In this document: positions 31,401 through 39,358 of the stretch, piece after piece
Position numbering within the stretch: position 1 is the first letter of the stretch
Layout: each line of letters starts with the position of its first letter
DNA from: Cordilura impudica
Lineage: Eukaryota; Arthropoda; Insecta; Diptera; Scathophagidae
NCBI GenBank assembly: GCA_963682025.1
Contig: OY821519.1
Span: forward strand, 145,742,312 to 145,806,311
Reading direction: 5' to 3'
Length of the DNA: 64,000 nt
Notes under the pieces: generated by a model
What the model was told of the DNA's origin: nothing
The model's input: the letters and a program-made list of their open reading frames with translations, nothing else
The model's database searches: none
Translations under genes and position numbers: made by a program

Positions 31401-33802
31401 ATATATGAATATTATTTGTATTATTTAATACGTTTATATAAATTTATAAATAAATTTATACATAAAATTTTTTTTTGCTATATTTACATTATTTTTTTTT
31501 TATTAATAACTAGGTATTTTAGCATTATTTGCTTAAGATGTTGGTGAATTTTTACTCCTTTTATATTAACTCGTAGTGTCTGCTTGTCGAAAAAATTTTG
31601 GATCGATTTTAACCATTTTCCCGTGAGCCATTCGATCTGAAATTTTGCAGGCAGGCTCGTGGTAATAACAGAAATGATCTAACAAATTTTTAGAGTGATG
31701 CCAAAACAATGGAAACTTTTAAATTTTTCTACCAGAGTTAATAAAAAAAAAATGTACAAAGGGTTAGTTTTTATTATATTATTACCACAACGACCACAAA
31801 AACAACAAGTCCAGCTATGACAACAACACAACATTTAGAATAACAACAAGAACAATATAAAAACATCATATTTTTCATTTTTTTTTTACTTTTTCAGGGA
31901 TTTCCCTGGACCTGTTCCACCGATTTTAATGATTTTTGAAACAGAAATCTTCCAATGAATTTGGTGAATCATTCTCACTAAAAATGATCACTAGCTGCAC
32001 TATTCAGGTCGTGATCGTGACAAGAACAACATAGAAAATTATATTTTTTTAAGACTTTTTTTAGTTCTTCATTCAATTCTCGGGCCCTAATCGACCGATT
32101 TGGACGATTTTAAATAGCAAACTTTTCAGGATATTAATAAATCATTTTCTATGTCAACGAGCACCCTAGCTGCCCGATTGATGCCGGCATCGTGATTTAC
32201 ACAGACGGACAGACGGACATCGCTATATCAACTCCGGTTGTTATAAGGATCACAAATATATATATATTATGGGGTCCAAAATGTTTTTTCTAATTATTAC
32301 AAACGGAATGACAAACTTATATATACCCTCTGCACACTGGAGTGGAGGGTATAACAATAAAAAAACATATTTTTTAAGTTTTATGCGGAAAACTAGCCTA
32401 TGGATTACATCCATAGATTAGTAACTAAGGATTAAGTTAAATTTATCAAAAATGTACGGGAAAGAATTCGCATCACAAACATATATTTTGTTCTTATCCT
32501 TTGATTATATACATATATTCAATAATTGTATATTATCAATTATATATCATTAACTTCTTTCGATTTGTATCGTGTTTTCTCAGACACCGCACAATACCGT
32601 ACCCCAAGGTTCTCAAGGGTATGAGAATTCAATGTCCAACCGGAAATGTTCTTCTGAAAATAGCTAACTCATTCCAAGTATCAGAGTTTCAGTTCGCTCT
32701 ATCCGCTTCTATAGTAGGCCACATCCATTTGTAATATATTGTCCAGTTGGGCGCACAATGGATTACAGAAAAAATTCGTTTATCAGTCGAACTAACCGTA
32801 TGTGGAAAAAACTTCCTACACAGGTCTTTCCTGACAGTTACAATCTAATAAAATTTAAGGCAAATATCCACGAACACCACAACCTTTTTCCTCATTCCCA
32901 TAACCTATTTTTCTATTTCAACATAACGCCCTGTTGGTTAATAATAATAAAGTAAAAATATTAAAATATCAAAAGCATGTTGGATATTGGTGCTCCTGAT
33001 TTATTATAATAATATGGTTCCTTTTCGTCCGCATTTTAAATGGGGTTAATTATATCCTTACAAATATTATTAAAGATATCAAGTCTTCAAAAAATGCTAC
33101 CCCTGATTGTTGGTGAAAATGTGTTTTTAGTTGTATATAGCGTGAAGAAGCCACTCGATAGTATAATTATGATTACTTAACAGAATGTAATCAGTTAAAA
33201 AATCTGATTTTACTAAATTTTAAAACATTTCTTAATGTGCCCGATGTTAATTGGCTGAGGGCACCCTGAAAATGAACTACGATCAGCCTAGAATTTCACA
33301 TAATTTCCCGCTTGGATGTGCATATCTTTATATATAAAACAATATCAATAATTCGTGATACGTATGTTGGAACAATTAGAATCAGTAAAATATAGACAGT
33401 ATAACATATATAAGAATCCTAAAATTGATTGTTTATAGTTTGATGTTGTCCTGGTTGTTGGCGCTACAATTCAACTTTTATAGAAAAGGTACGATCGAAC
33501 CCATATTCAGGAACTTAGTCTTATTTATATATTTATTATATTTTTTATTTTTAAATTAAGTCAGCTATTTTAAGAAAATTGTAAAGTGTATTAAAATTTT
33601 GTTTATTACTTTCCTACATTTTCAGATAAGTGATACACGTGCTAAATTTCGGACCATCTATACTGGTGCTACAATAATGCAATGCAATAAATTTATTATA
33701 AGACATCAACAACAATTCCTGGCTCGTATGATGGGACAAATTGAATCAGCAAAAGACAGACAGGATATGATAAAACGTGTATTAGAATTTGAAATAAACT
33801 GA
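13429..33802 (+). CDS. Pop5: RNase P/MRP protein subunit Pop5, three exons split by a 19.9-kb intron
   Basis: Exons are 13429-13448, 13509-13749 and 33626-33802. Phases agree (2, then 0), the borders are GT-AG (donors GTAATT and GTAAGT, acceptors TTCTAG and TTTCAG), and the product is 145 aa. The start MVRIKNRYIV matches the human POP5 start MVRFKHRYLL. The middle has GVYGAGLLEHGFRVKYCN and ILRCSHF, and the last exon has GATIMQCNKFIIRHQQQFL, equivalent to the human GGTIRTCQKFLIQYNRRQLL. POP5 is a core protein of RNase P and RNase MRP, acting in tRNA 5' processing and rRNA maturation in the nucleus and nucleolus. Exon 3 ends 159 bp before the Papst2 stop on the other strand. The second intron is extreme for such a small gene. 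Confidence 0.88.
13990..14060 (+). repeat. 5' end fragment of a family B element
   Basis: The sequence AACAAGAGTG followed by TTCAATTCGGCTGTGCCGAA and TCTTTTATACCCTCCACTTA matches the hairpin start of the family B elements at 29227 and 57873. Only the first 70 bp remain before unrelated sequence. Confidence 0.6.
14234..15414 (+). pseudogene. ORF1 (gag-like) of a jockey-type LINE, broken
   Basis: The frame opens at ATG 14234 with a basic then acidic N-terminus (MVSTQKRKKFWG, then DDDTSEEEGEV). It continues with an RRM-like region containing KLMLFGLPQFELK and ends in zinc knuckles. The first knuckle reads CSKCALYGH, but an in-frame TAA at 14873 falls between the His and the next Cys. The same frame continues after it with NCFRKNVCLGCGGRHVAS, the second knuckle. 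A frameshift then follows; the remainder (14896-15414) is Ser/Asp-rich and ends just before ORF2. Such proteins package LINE RNA for retrotransposition. The copy is dead. Confidence 0.7.
15425..17904 (+). pseudogene. ORF2 (endonuclease plus reverse transcriptase) of the same LINE, broken
   Basis: The start MYRINVMLWN at 15425 is typical of an apurinic-like endonuclease. GDFNAHHTSW at about 15825 and LNSDHVPVTCQI at about 16040 are its catalytic blocks, but several stops interrupt the first 400 bp. Reverse transcriptase motifs follow: SYRPISML, LDIEKAFDSIWH, GVPQGSILSPTLYS, and a degraded catalytic box reading AFYDTAL where the family has Y-A-D-D. GKIQ, KYLGVVFDKKLTF and the C-terminal RPIMTYGCQVW complete it. 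Frameshifts lie near 16380 and between 16913 and 16960. The order gag-like ORF1, endonuclease, RT and no RNase H fits the Jockey group. Confidence 0.8.
17905..20964. other. AT-rich intronic sequence with family C remnants
   Basis: The first 100 bp may be the LINE 3' tail. Two weak remnants of the TATACCC-type repeat are visible: 18850-19015 (CAGACGGACTGACTGACGGA then a GAAGAGTATAC end) and 19145-19285 (GACATCGCTACATCAACT then GGAGGGAGAGTATAAA). The rest shows no gene, and no coding trace longer than chance. Confidence 0.4.
20965..21575 (-). mobile_element. Family A dispersed element, copy 3, truncated
   Basis: Read on the minus strand, this is the right two-thirds of family A. The TATACCCTATACCACTATGT terminus is at 20966, the AATCAGA hairpin at about 21066-21094, and the GTCC run (minus-strand GGAC) at about 21101-21120. 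The hairpin end with the GGTCTAGACC palindrome is missing; similarity stops near 21575, shortly before element D begins. Confidence 0.65.
21792..22559 (+). mobile_element. Insertion H within G, flanked by an 11-bp repeat
   Basis: The left terminal repeat of G is interrupted after TACAAAAGAGT (21781-21791), and the same 11 bases reappear at 22560-22570, where G resumes with CACAACTC. That is the footprint of an insertion with target duplication. H has no obvious inverted termini and no coding content. It contains element E1. Confidence 0.55.
21969..22460 (+). mobile_element. Element E1, Harbinger-type MITE with TAA duplication
   Basis: The ends are AGGTGCTATTACATGATGTG and the near-perfect complement CACATCGTGTAATAGCACCT, with inverted similarity reaching about 40 bp. 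TAA flanks it on both sides (21966-21968 and 22461-22463). A three-base TWA target and an AGG start fit PIF/Harbinger non-autonomous elements. A diverged relative (E2) in inverted orientation lies at 61079-61579. The short ORF shared by both is on opposite strands and looks like chance. Confidence 0.75.
24486..24672 (+). pseudogene. N-terminal fragment of a PIF/Harbinger transposase
   Basis: One uninterrupted frame encodes KRIWCQEWYKK, LLKEI and DDFKNYVRMKKETFDILLN. This is the helical N-terminal block of Harbinger transposases, where related proteins have an R-x-WV-P-W segment followed by the L-E-L, FRN and FRMS-x-FDELL pattern. It breaks off into a TTTTCATTTT-type simple repeat at 24668. 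It differs strongly from the complete transposase at the left edge, so it is another family. Confidence 0.55.
24668..24785. repeat. TTTTCATTTTCA simple repeat
   Basis: Degenerate tandem copies of a CATTTTTCA-type hexamer to dodecamer. The complementary motif forms a longer array at 57355-57690. Confidence 0.7.
24815..25345 (+). pseudogene. C-terminal part of a pogo/Tigger-type transposase
   Basis: Coding traces begin with HYRHNKSWMKTDLFNEWLQ, typical of the segment before the second catalytic Asp in pogo/Tigger (DDE_1) transposases. The catalytic core is missing. After a frame change the sequence resumes at about 24983 with SLFDSMQISYKSWQHI then IQNCFLKILLGG, the family's AW-x-x-V plus TI-x-NCF block. 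An acidic tail (DDNESDDNNSN) follows to the stop at 25343. An internal deletion and a frameshift make it non-functional. Confidence 0.6.
25523..27667. mobile_element. Solo-LTR-like element carrying a large internal minisatellite
   Basis: The element starts TGTAACGACG and ends CGTCGTTACA, a perfect 10-bp inverted pair with the TG...CA ends of LTRs. TATT is duplicated at both flanks (25519-25522 and 27668-27671), as for Ty3/gypsy integrases. No internal coding region is present, so it is best read as a solo LTR left by recombination. Unusually, about 1.5 kb of its 2145 bp is a 35-bp tandem array. A MITE with LTR-like ends is the alternative. Confidence 0.65.
25860..27350. repeat. 35-bp minisatellite, about 40 copies, GC-rich
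   Basis: The unit is a 35-mer containing CTTCTCTAAACTGCGG then AGAGAAACCTGCG and AAGGCA, with variants (GCGTAGG, GGGGAGA, GAACTGCG). Divergent units begin near 25800. Every sixth to tenth unit is replaced by a TTTGATTGCGTGGGAGAGAC variant. Because 35 is not a multiple of 3, translated frames give Pro/Arg/Ser-rich repeats that are not genuine proteins. A block of at least 400 bp recurs at an offset of 714 bp. Confidence 0.92.
27809..28571 (-). mobile_element. Family A dispersed element, copy 4, full length
   Basis: Both ends are present in minus orientation: TATACCCTATACCACTATGT at 27809, and GTCGGTCTAGACCGAC followed by TTTCTTACTTGT at about 28537-28569. The GTCC run is at about 27923-27938. 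It is the best reference for the complete family A structure, about 760 bp. Confidence 0.75.
28572..29226. other. AT-rich spacer with a GACA-bearing repeat remnant
   Basis: At about 28605-28850 a diverged relative of the TATACCC/GTCY elements is visible: AAAGACAGACAGACATCGCC, GATCGACTTCTCC and GTATATAAAATC. The remainder is unrecognised. Confidence 0.4.
29227..32350 (+). mobile_element. Family B/C element, copy 1, about 3.1 kb, non-coding
   Basis: The element begins ACAAGTAAGAGTG with a TTCGGCAGTGTCGAA hairpin and GATACCCTCCACC. It ends in TATACCCTCTGCACACTGGA followed by GTGGAGGGTATAACAA. It matches 57873-62577 almost throughout, apart from insertions there. A stretch near 29985-30107 is present here and absent there. 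No frame longer than chance is seen in 3.1 kb. A GGACAGACGGACATCGC motif lies near the 3' end. Confidence 0.7.
32577..32900 (+). pseudogene. 3' fragment of a non-LTR retrotransposon reverse transcriptase ORF
   Basis: At 32758-32880 the frame reads SFISRTNRMWKKLPTQVF then DSYNLIKFKANIH. This is the C-terminal signature of many LINE ORF2 proteins (an F-x-R-T-x-x-L/M-W-N-x-LP motif, then F-K-x-x-I/V). Traces in other frames upstream belong to the same relic. No RT core is present, so only the 3' end was inserted or kept, as is common after 5' truncation. Confidence 0.5.
32901..33625. other. 3' part of Pop5 intron 2, nothing recognised
   Basis: AT-rich sequence ending in the polypyrimidine tract and TTTTCAG acceptor of Pop5 exon 3. 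Confidence 0.5.
33626..33802 (+). CDS. Pop5: Terminal coding exon of Pop5
   Basis: This exon encodes the last 58 residues and the TGA stop. It begins after TTTTCAG with ATAAGTGATAC (ISDTRAKF) and continues in the phase left by exon 2. It is listed separately because nearly 20 kb of repeats separate it from the start of the gene, and a gene finder could call it as an orphan ORF. Confidence 0.85.
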   Translation: MSDTRAKFRTIYTGATIMQCNKFIIRHQQQFLARMMGQIESAKDRQDMIKRVLEFEIN

Positions 33803-33961
33803 GTTAAAGTGAAAATATTCAAAGCGATTTGTTTTTCTTTTTTCAATTTAATATTCTTTGATAAATATGCGTTCTTAATTAAAAACAATGCGATTTTACT
33901 AATCAATTCGGTATATATAAATTGATAATTGTTATTTCTCTGTACATATTTTCTAATTCGT

Positions 33962-35217
33962 TTAAACATCCACTAATAATTTACGCGACGTTGAAGTTTT
34001 ACCCATCATATAGATATTCCTTTTTAGTTTAATTTGTAGATCCTTTAATGATAATTTATTTTTCTTACTATAAATATTGAGGTAAATGCCTAAAACCACA
34101 ACTAGGCCGGACCATATATATCTGAAAAATTAAAATAATAATACATATATGTAAAAATACTTTGTATCTGGTAGAAAACTTACTGTATGGTAAATGGTTT
34201 ACTAAAGAACACGAAAGATATTGCTATGGTTACAGCTTTACGCGCAGTAGTCACGGTAGCCGCCACAGGTGCTCCGCTGCTTTTAACTAATGCCAACACA
34301 AAATGTATGCCCATATAGCCAGATAGACTAAATAAGAAACCATAACCAAATGATTCATGGGGATGCTGAAACATATTTTTAAATTATTTCAAATAAAAAC
34401 GAAATTGATAAATATTTACCTCCAAACAAAAAGCAAATCCATTAAAGAAATTTCCAGTAATCATCATAATAACCAGCAAGTAAATAAAACCTAAACCATA
34501 CGAAAACAACACAATTTCGCTGCTGGGAGCCCGATGGTCTCGCATAGCCTTCTCTTGGACATTTCCGATAGCGGCATCGCACAACAAAGCGCCCATTATC
34601 ATGGCTACTCCAACTCCATTGAAATTTGGTGAAATTTGAGAATCAGCTAAAGTGAACCAAGCCAATCCAACGCACATGGCTAGAGCAGCAGCAAAATCCA
34701 AAAGTCCATAACGTTTGCCTTGTATAAGAATACTGCCCACTAAAACCGGTATTAGTTTACAACATTTAAATATAACTTGGGTGGGATAATTCAAATAACC
34801 TAAACTAGAATTCGATAAACCCATAGTGCCCAGTGTTAATGCAGCTAATATCACATAAGTTTTCATTGGAATGTTCCTGTGCAAAACAGGTATTCCACTA
34901 CGTCTAGTTTCTAAACTACGTTCAAACAAGCCAAACAGTATATAATTTCCAAACTGTACAAGTGTCAAAAACCAACCATATGCTTTGAATCCTTCCTCCG
35001 TAAAGATTAATTCTTGCAAATAACCATAAACTAAATACAAAATAAAAACACCAGCACAACTTAAAAGAAACTGGGTGGTTTTATTGTAGTGAGTTAATTC
35101 AAAACATAAAATATTTAATGCCGGTGGTTCTGTGTTATCTGATGTTGAATAACTTTTACGTTGGTTTTGTACACCCGAAGATACATTAGTTATTTGTATT
35201 ACATTTGCGTTACTCAT
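33962..35217 (-). CDS. Papst2: PAPS transporter 2 (SLC35B3-type nucleotide-sugar transporter)
   Basis: Exons are 35217-34420, 34365-34184 and 34121-33962. GT-AG borders (donors GTAAAT and GTAAGT, acceptors TTTCAG and TTTCAG) and phases agree, giving 379 aa, close to the 380-400 aa of the family. Diagnostic blocks are YLVYGYLQELIF, GWFLTLVQFGNY, GTMGLSNSSLGYLNYPTQVI, FKCCKLIPVLVGS, FTLADS and GNVQEKAM. Exon 2 adds GYGFLFSLSGYMG with TTARKAVTI, and exon 3 adds YIWSGLVVVLGIYLNIYSKK. About ten hydrophobic segments are expected. The protein moves 3'-phosphoadenosine 5'-phosphosulfate into the Golgi for sulfation. It converges on Pop5 with a 159-bp gap. Papst1 is the paralogue that could be confused with it, but the sequence agrees better with SLC35B3. 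Confidence 0.92.
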
Positions 35218-36265
35218 TTTATTATATTTTTACTAATATTATTATAATTATTGTGTAAATTTTATATAATTTTTACAATTAAACGGTTACTATTCTATTC
35301 ATATTTGTCTTTTAGTAAACGTCAATCACAACAAAGATTTGTTTACATTAATCTAATCTAATCGCATGCCATACAACTAAATAAATGTCAGGGTTGCATT
35401 CAACCAGTACTAGTTTTGACACAATAAAAGGCACAGATTACTTCACATATCGACAGTTATGACAAATTATGTTCAGATGACAAAATGAACCACTTGATTC
35501 ACTCCACTGTATTGGCCTGTGATTCACTCTCTGAATCACAATTGCGAACCTTGGTGTTCAGACGAGTGTTCTTGTTTCATTTTGACGTTTATATTTTTTG
35601 TGCAAATATTTGAAGACATCCTTCTGCACTTCACGTTTCACTATTTAATTTTTTCCATTTTTATTTGAATATATATATATGTAAATATAAACTTTTTATT
35701 TGTTAAATGTTTCTATTTATGTGATTCTATAATGTGTGCAATAAACATTAATTTTTTGTTTTTTTTTTTTGTTTATATATTTTCGGTAGTTAGTTCAGAT
35801 AAACTAGCTATAATATCTTATCAAACCTGGAGATGACACTCAATGTTTCTGGGTTCACAACTAGGTTCATTTTGAACCAAGTAAATTCGCTCTCAAAATT
35901 TTGCATGGCGAATCATATAGATTCAATCATGATTCGGGCACGAACCGCGAATGAGAGAGCGAAAAGCGAATCTTGCTGTCTGTGTGAACATAACATTATT
36001 CTACCTTTTGCAGTAAAGCGTTGTCATACAAAAAATATCGAAAACTATCGATGGGCGCGATAGTTACAAACCATCGATAGTCACGATAGTACTACAATGC
36101 GTGGCGCAGATTTTGGGAAAACAGCCTGGGAGTAGAAAATGATACTTTCTAATCTGCATGAGAGCCTAGTATGAGGAAGGATTGATTTGAAGGATATATT
36201 TAAGGATAGGACGAATTGGAGAGAGAAGGGCGAATCAATGATGAGATAAGGATAAAGTAGGATGA
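35218..36265. other. 5' flank of Papst2, AT-rich intergenic
   Basis: This holds the presumed Papst2 promoter and 5' untranslated region. No coding trace was recognised. The stretch at 35830-36040 has higher GC and an open frame that matches nothing I know. Confidence 0.4.
36045..36080. promoter_or_regulatory. Paired DRE-like ATCGAT sites in inverted arrangement
   Basis: CTATCGATGG at 36045 and CCATCGATAG at 36071 are perfect complements separated by 16 bp. They resemble the TATCGATA DNA-replication-related element used in Drosophila housekeeping promoters. They lie 0.8 kb upstream of the Papst2 start and 3.3 kb upstream of the scaf6 start, on a divergent pair. Function is inferred from the motif only. 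Confidence 0.35.
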
Positions 36266-37057
36266 ACAAGTAAGATAATTATAATCGGTCTAGACCGACT
36301 AACGATACCCTAAACCATGGATTAGAGATCCTATCTCTAACTATTTCGGTCCAACTAATTGGATATAGAAAATAAGCATAACCCAAATTTGAGTGGCATT
36401 TTTATTAATTTTTTTTGGCTGCAGATATGAAAAAGTTCATATCGGGTGCTATAGTCGAAAAATGGACCGATCCTGCCCATATTTGTGTGTGTTTACACAT
36501 GAAAGTTTTCTTGCTGAAGGTCTTGAGTTTATAGGTGAGGCGGGAGAGAAGAATGGCAGGGGGTACATACTTTCATGTACTCTGAAATTCTCTTTTGTTT
36601 ATTGCTTCGAAATTTTCAAAGTGAAGTTATTTTACGATTTCTTTCATTTTTATGTGCGTTTGTGTTAAGAAAGACAATAATTTGAAAATAAAGTTAATTT
36701 TAATGCAATAAAATGATAAAATAAATAGATATTAGGGGTCATTTGTATGGGGACTAGGTCTGAACATGGACCGAATTTCACCAATTTCAATAACGTTAAT
36801 CTTATGGCCGATAAAAGCTTATATACCAAATTTCATCAATATATATTCATAGTTCAATATATATTGTAGTTTGATTACAAGGTTTACATGGACACACAGA
36901 CGGACAGACGGACGGACGGACATCGCTAAATTGACTCAGAATCTGATTCTGAGTCGATCGGTGTAATAAAAGATGTGTCTAGGTCAAATATTTTTGGTAG
37001 TTACAAACAGCAGCACAAAGTCATTATACCCAAACCACATAGTGGTATCGGGTATAA
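36266..37057 (+). mobile_element. Family A dispersed element, copy 5, with replaced interior
   Basis: It starts ACAAGTAAG with the GGTCTAGACC palindrome at 36287 and ends with CCACATAGTGGTAT then CGGGTATAAA. About 240 bp between 36490 and 36733 is unrelated to the other copies and takes the place of the segment they have there. It is either a secondary insertion with deletion or a gene-conversion patch. The GGAC run lies at about 36899-36921. Confidence 0.65.
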
Positions 37058-38465
37058 AAATGTTCAGGGAGAGTAAATGATGCTTATTTTAAATAAAGTT
37101 GGAGTTTTGTAGGGAAACAGATAGTACATATAAACAATAATAACAAACAAATATGTAAAAAAAACTGTTGTTATTGTGAAATATAAACGAGAAACCGGCT
37201 GAAACAAAGGAATAGAGTTAAGGGAACAAATTGATGGAAAAGTAAACCGGTACAAGGACATAAAACATAAGTTGAGTTATATAGAAAAGAGAAAAGTTTT
37301 TTTTTTGGGGGGTGACAAATGGAAGGTAGATAGACTAATAAGAGTTATATGTGTTCATAGCTGGCTTCATCACCAACTGTGACCAGAAAAGGAAGACAGC
37401 ATTTTCCTGGAAAATACCACAGGAATCGTATATCGGAAAAAATGCCCTTGAAGGGATTGATCTTCCAGTACCAAGGGATGAGCCAGGTAACATTTTTTTA
37501 TACAAACAAAAAGTGGGTTAACATATGCCAGAAGCCTTTAGAATGTGGTAGAGAGTGCCTTGATACAACAGAAAAAGAAAAAGAGGATCGCAATTCGAAA
37601 TAGAGGAAGTGTATCAAAACAAATTAAGAAAGAAGTAAATATATGAAAAAGAAACCTCAAGAATAAGGAGGATTCCTATTAAGATTTTAAGTGAAGGATT
37701 GCAACATTAAAAGAGTTAATATGTAAAAGCAAAAATTTAAATTAAACAGAAAAAAAAACAAAAATTTTAAGGATTTGCGAAAAGAGAAAATTTTAAAAAT
37801 ATATACATATGTACATATAAAAAAATATCAAGGATCAAATTGAAAAAATAAGTGTATTACGTTAAGTAGTTTTTTTACATTTATTATTTTTTGTATATAT
37901 ATCATACCTTTATTTACTTACAATTTTCGTGTTATGCACACAGTTTTTGTTTGGAAGTTAAACATTTTATGGAATTTACATTTATTTGATAAAAAAGGAA
38001 CACAAATTTTTTAACGTGAAATTTAAACAGCAAATCTGCGAGAGAAACGGCAGTCCGAAAAGCGGAAAAATTGAGATTTAAATAGAAAAAATAATATATA
38101 AATAAGAAAAATACTTATCTCCTAACAAACAGCACGATAGGGTTCACATCAAGGCGGGGGTGGAAGTAAATCTGCGGTATTGGCAGAGATTGTAAAATTT
38201 TAGGGAGCTCCTTCAGATTTTTGAGAGGTATGCGGTATCCGAATGGGATAATAAATAAATTAGATTTAAGCCCCGAAAAAGAAAAAAATTTATAAGAGAT
38301 AATTATTTTGTTTGCGGATTAGAAAAGACTGTGAATTTAGAAAAGTTAAAAAACTGGGGATTAAATGAAAAGGAAAATATATAAAAATTGGATAGAAGTA
38401 AAATTGTGAAAAGTGAATATAAAAATAATAATATAGAGTTAGATAGGTATAAGGTTAAGAAATAT
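37058..38465. other. Purine-rich AT-rich region of unknown origin
   Basis: The plus strand is strongly A- and G-rich through much of this stretch, unlike its neighbours. Fragments such as CATAGCTGGCTTCATCACC stand out, but no protein family was recognised. It might be internal sequence of the LTR-like element that follows. Confidence 0.3.
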
Positions 38466-38767
38466 TGTTACGTATAAAATAAGAAGAGTGTTATAAAATT
38501 AATAATGATTTTGAAATGAAAATTAACCGGGTTTAGGGGTCGACAAAAAATAAGCAAGCGTGGATATGTACGAGCATGGTTGGGTGGGCATATATAGGGG
38601 GCAATAACATCCGTCTTTATGTCTGTGTGTGGTAAGTTGTGGTTTTGAGTGTTGTTTTTTGAGTTTATATAGCATTTCTTTTGTGTACGGAACGCACCTG
38701 GTGGGACGGTTGGAACCTCCTGAGATGTGCACCATAGTTAGCCGGAATCCTCATCAGGGCCGTAACA
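38466..38767. mobile_element. Possible solo LTR (302 bp)
   Basis: This stretch starts TGTTACG and ends CGTAACA, a 7-bp inverted pair with TG...CA ends. The flanking four bases (ATAT and TAAA) do not match, so no target duplication supports it. The interior is more GC-rich than the surroundings and contains TATATAGGGGGC. The call is tentative. Confidence 0.35.
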
Positions 38768-39358
38768 TAAAATCTCAAAAATAATTAATTTATACCATTG
38801 CCAATAAATCCTAACGATTTAAATAACAAAGCCTACGAAAATATAACAAACGAGATGATGGTGGAAGTTTACGCTTCGACATTTTCAATATGAAATTGCA
38901 GTGGCATGTGCAAGCACAAATGTTAATGGCGAGAAATTCGAACAATTTTTCGTTGATACGTGTACCGCTGTAGTGGCATTGACAGTGGCCTGTGTAGGAC
39001 GGACGTAACTAAAAGTAAGTAAATCTTTATTGAGTCTTTTCAAACATTGTGAATATTAAATGTGTTAGAAATACTAATATATAATAATAACAAAAGTTAT
39101 AAAAGTTATAGAATAGCCTGTAAGTTCAATATTTATATACAACAATGATTTATTTAAAAAATCTGCTTTCAAAACGAAAAAAATTAATTTTTACTACCAA
39201 TTTTTACAACAGTGTTTTAATAAATGGCGTCCTGGAAAGTTGACAGCTTAGAAATAATTTTTATAGCACATCGTGTATGAATTCTTTTTAAGAAAATTAC
39301 AAGTTTTTTAAAAAGGATATAGTAAATTTAAATATTGCAAAAAAAAAAATATCACGAA
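38768..39358. other. 5' flank of scaf6
   Basis: This probably contains the scaf6 promoter and 5' untranslated region. The immediate context of the start codon is ACGAAATGG. No further coding exon was recognised. Confidence 0.4.

Larger units (their letters stand above)
13750..33625 (+). other. Pop5 intron 2, a 19,876-bp transposon-filled intron
   Basis: The donor is GTAAGT at 13750 and the acceptor TTTTCAG ends at 33625. Inside are a jockey-like LINE, two family A copies, a four-level insertion nest, Harbinger and pogo transposase fragments, an LTR with a minisatellite, a 3.1-kb non-coding element and a LINE 3' fragment. No host exon was recognised within it. Confidence 0.8.

Noticed and set aside
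38523..38735. ORF of 70 codons within the possible LTR
   Set aside because: No similarity to any known family and no splice or start context; probably chance.
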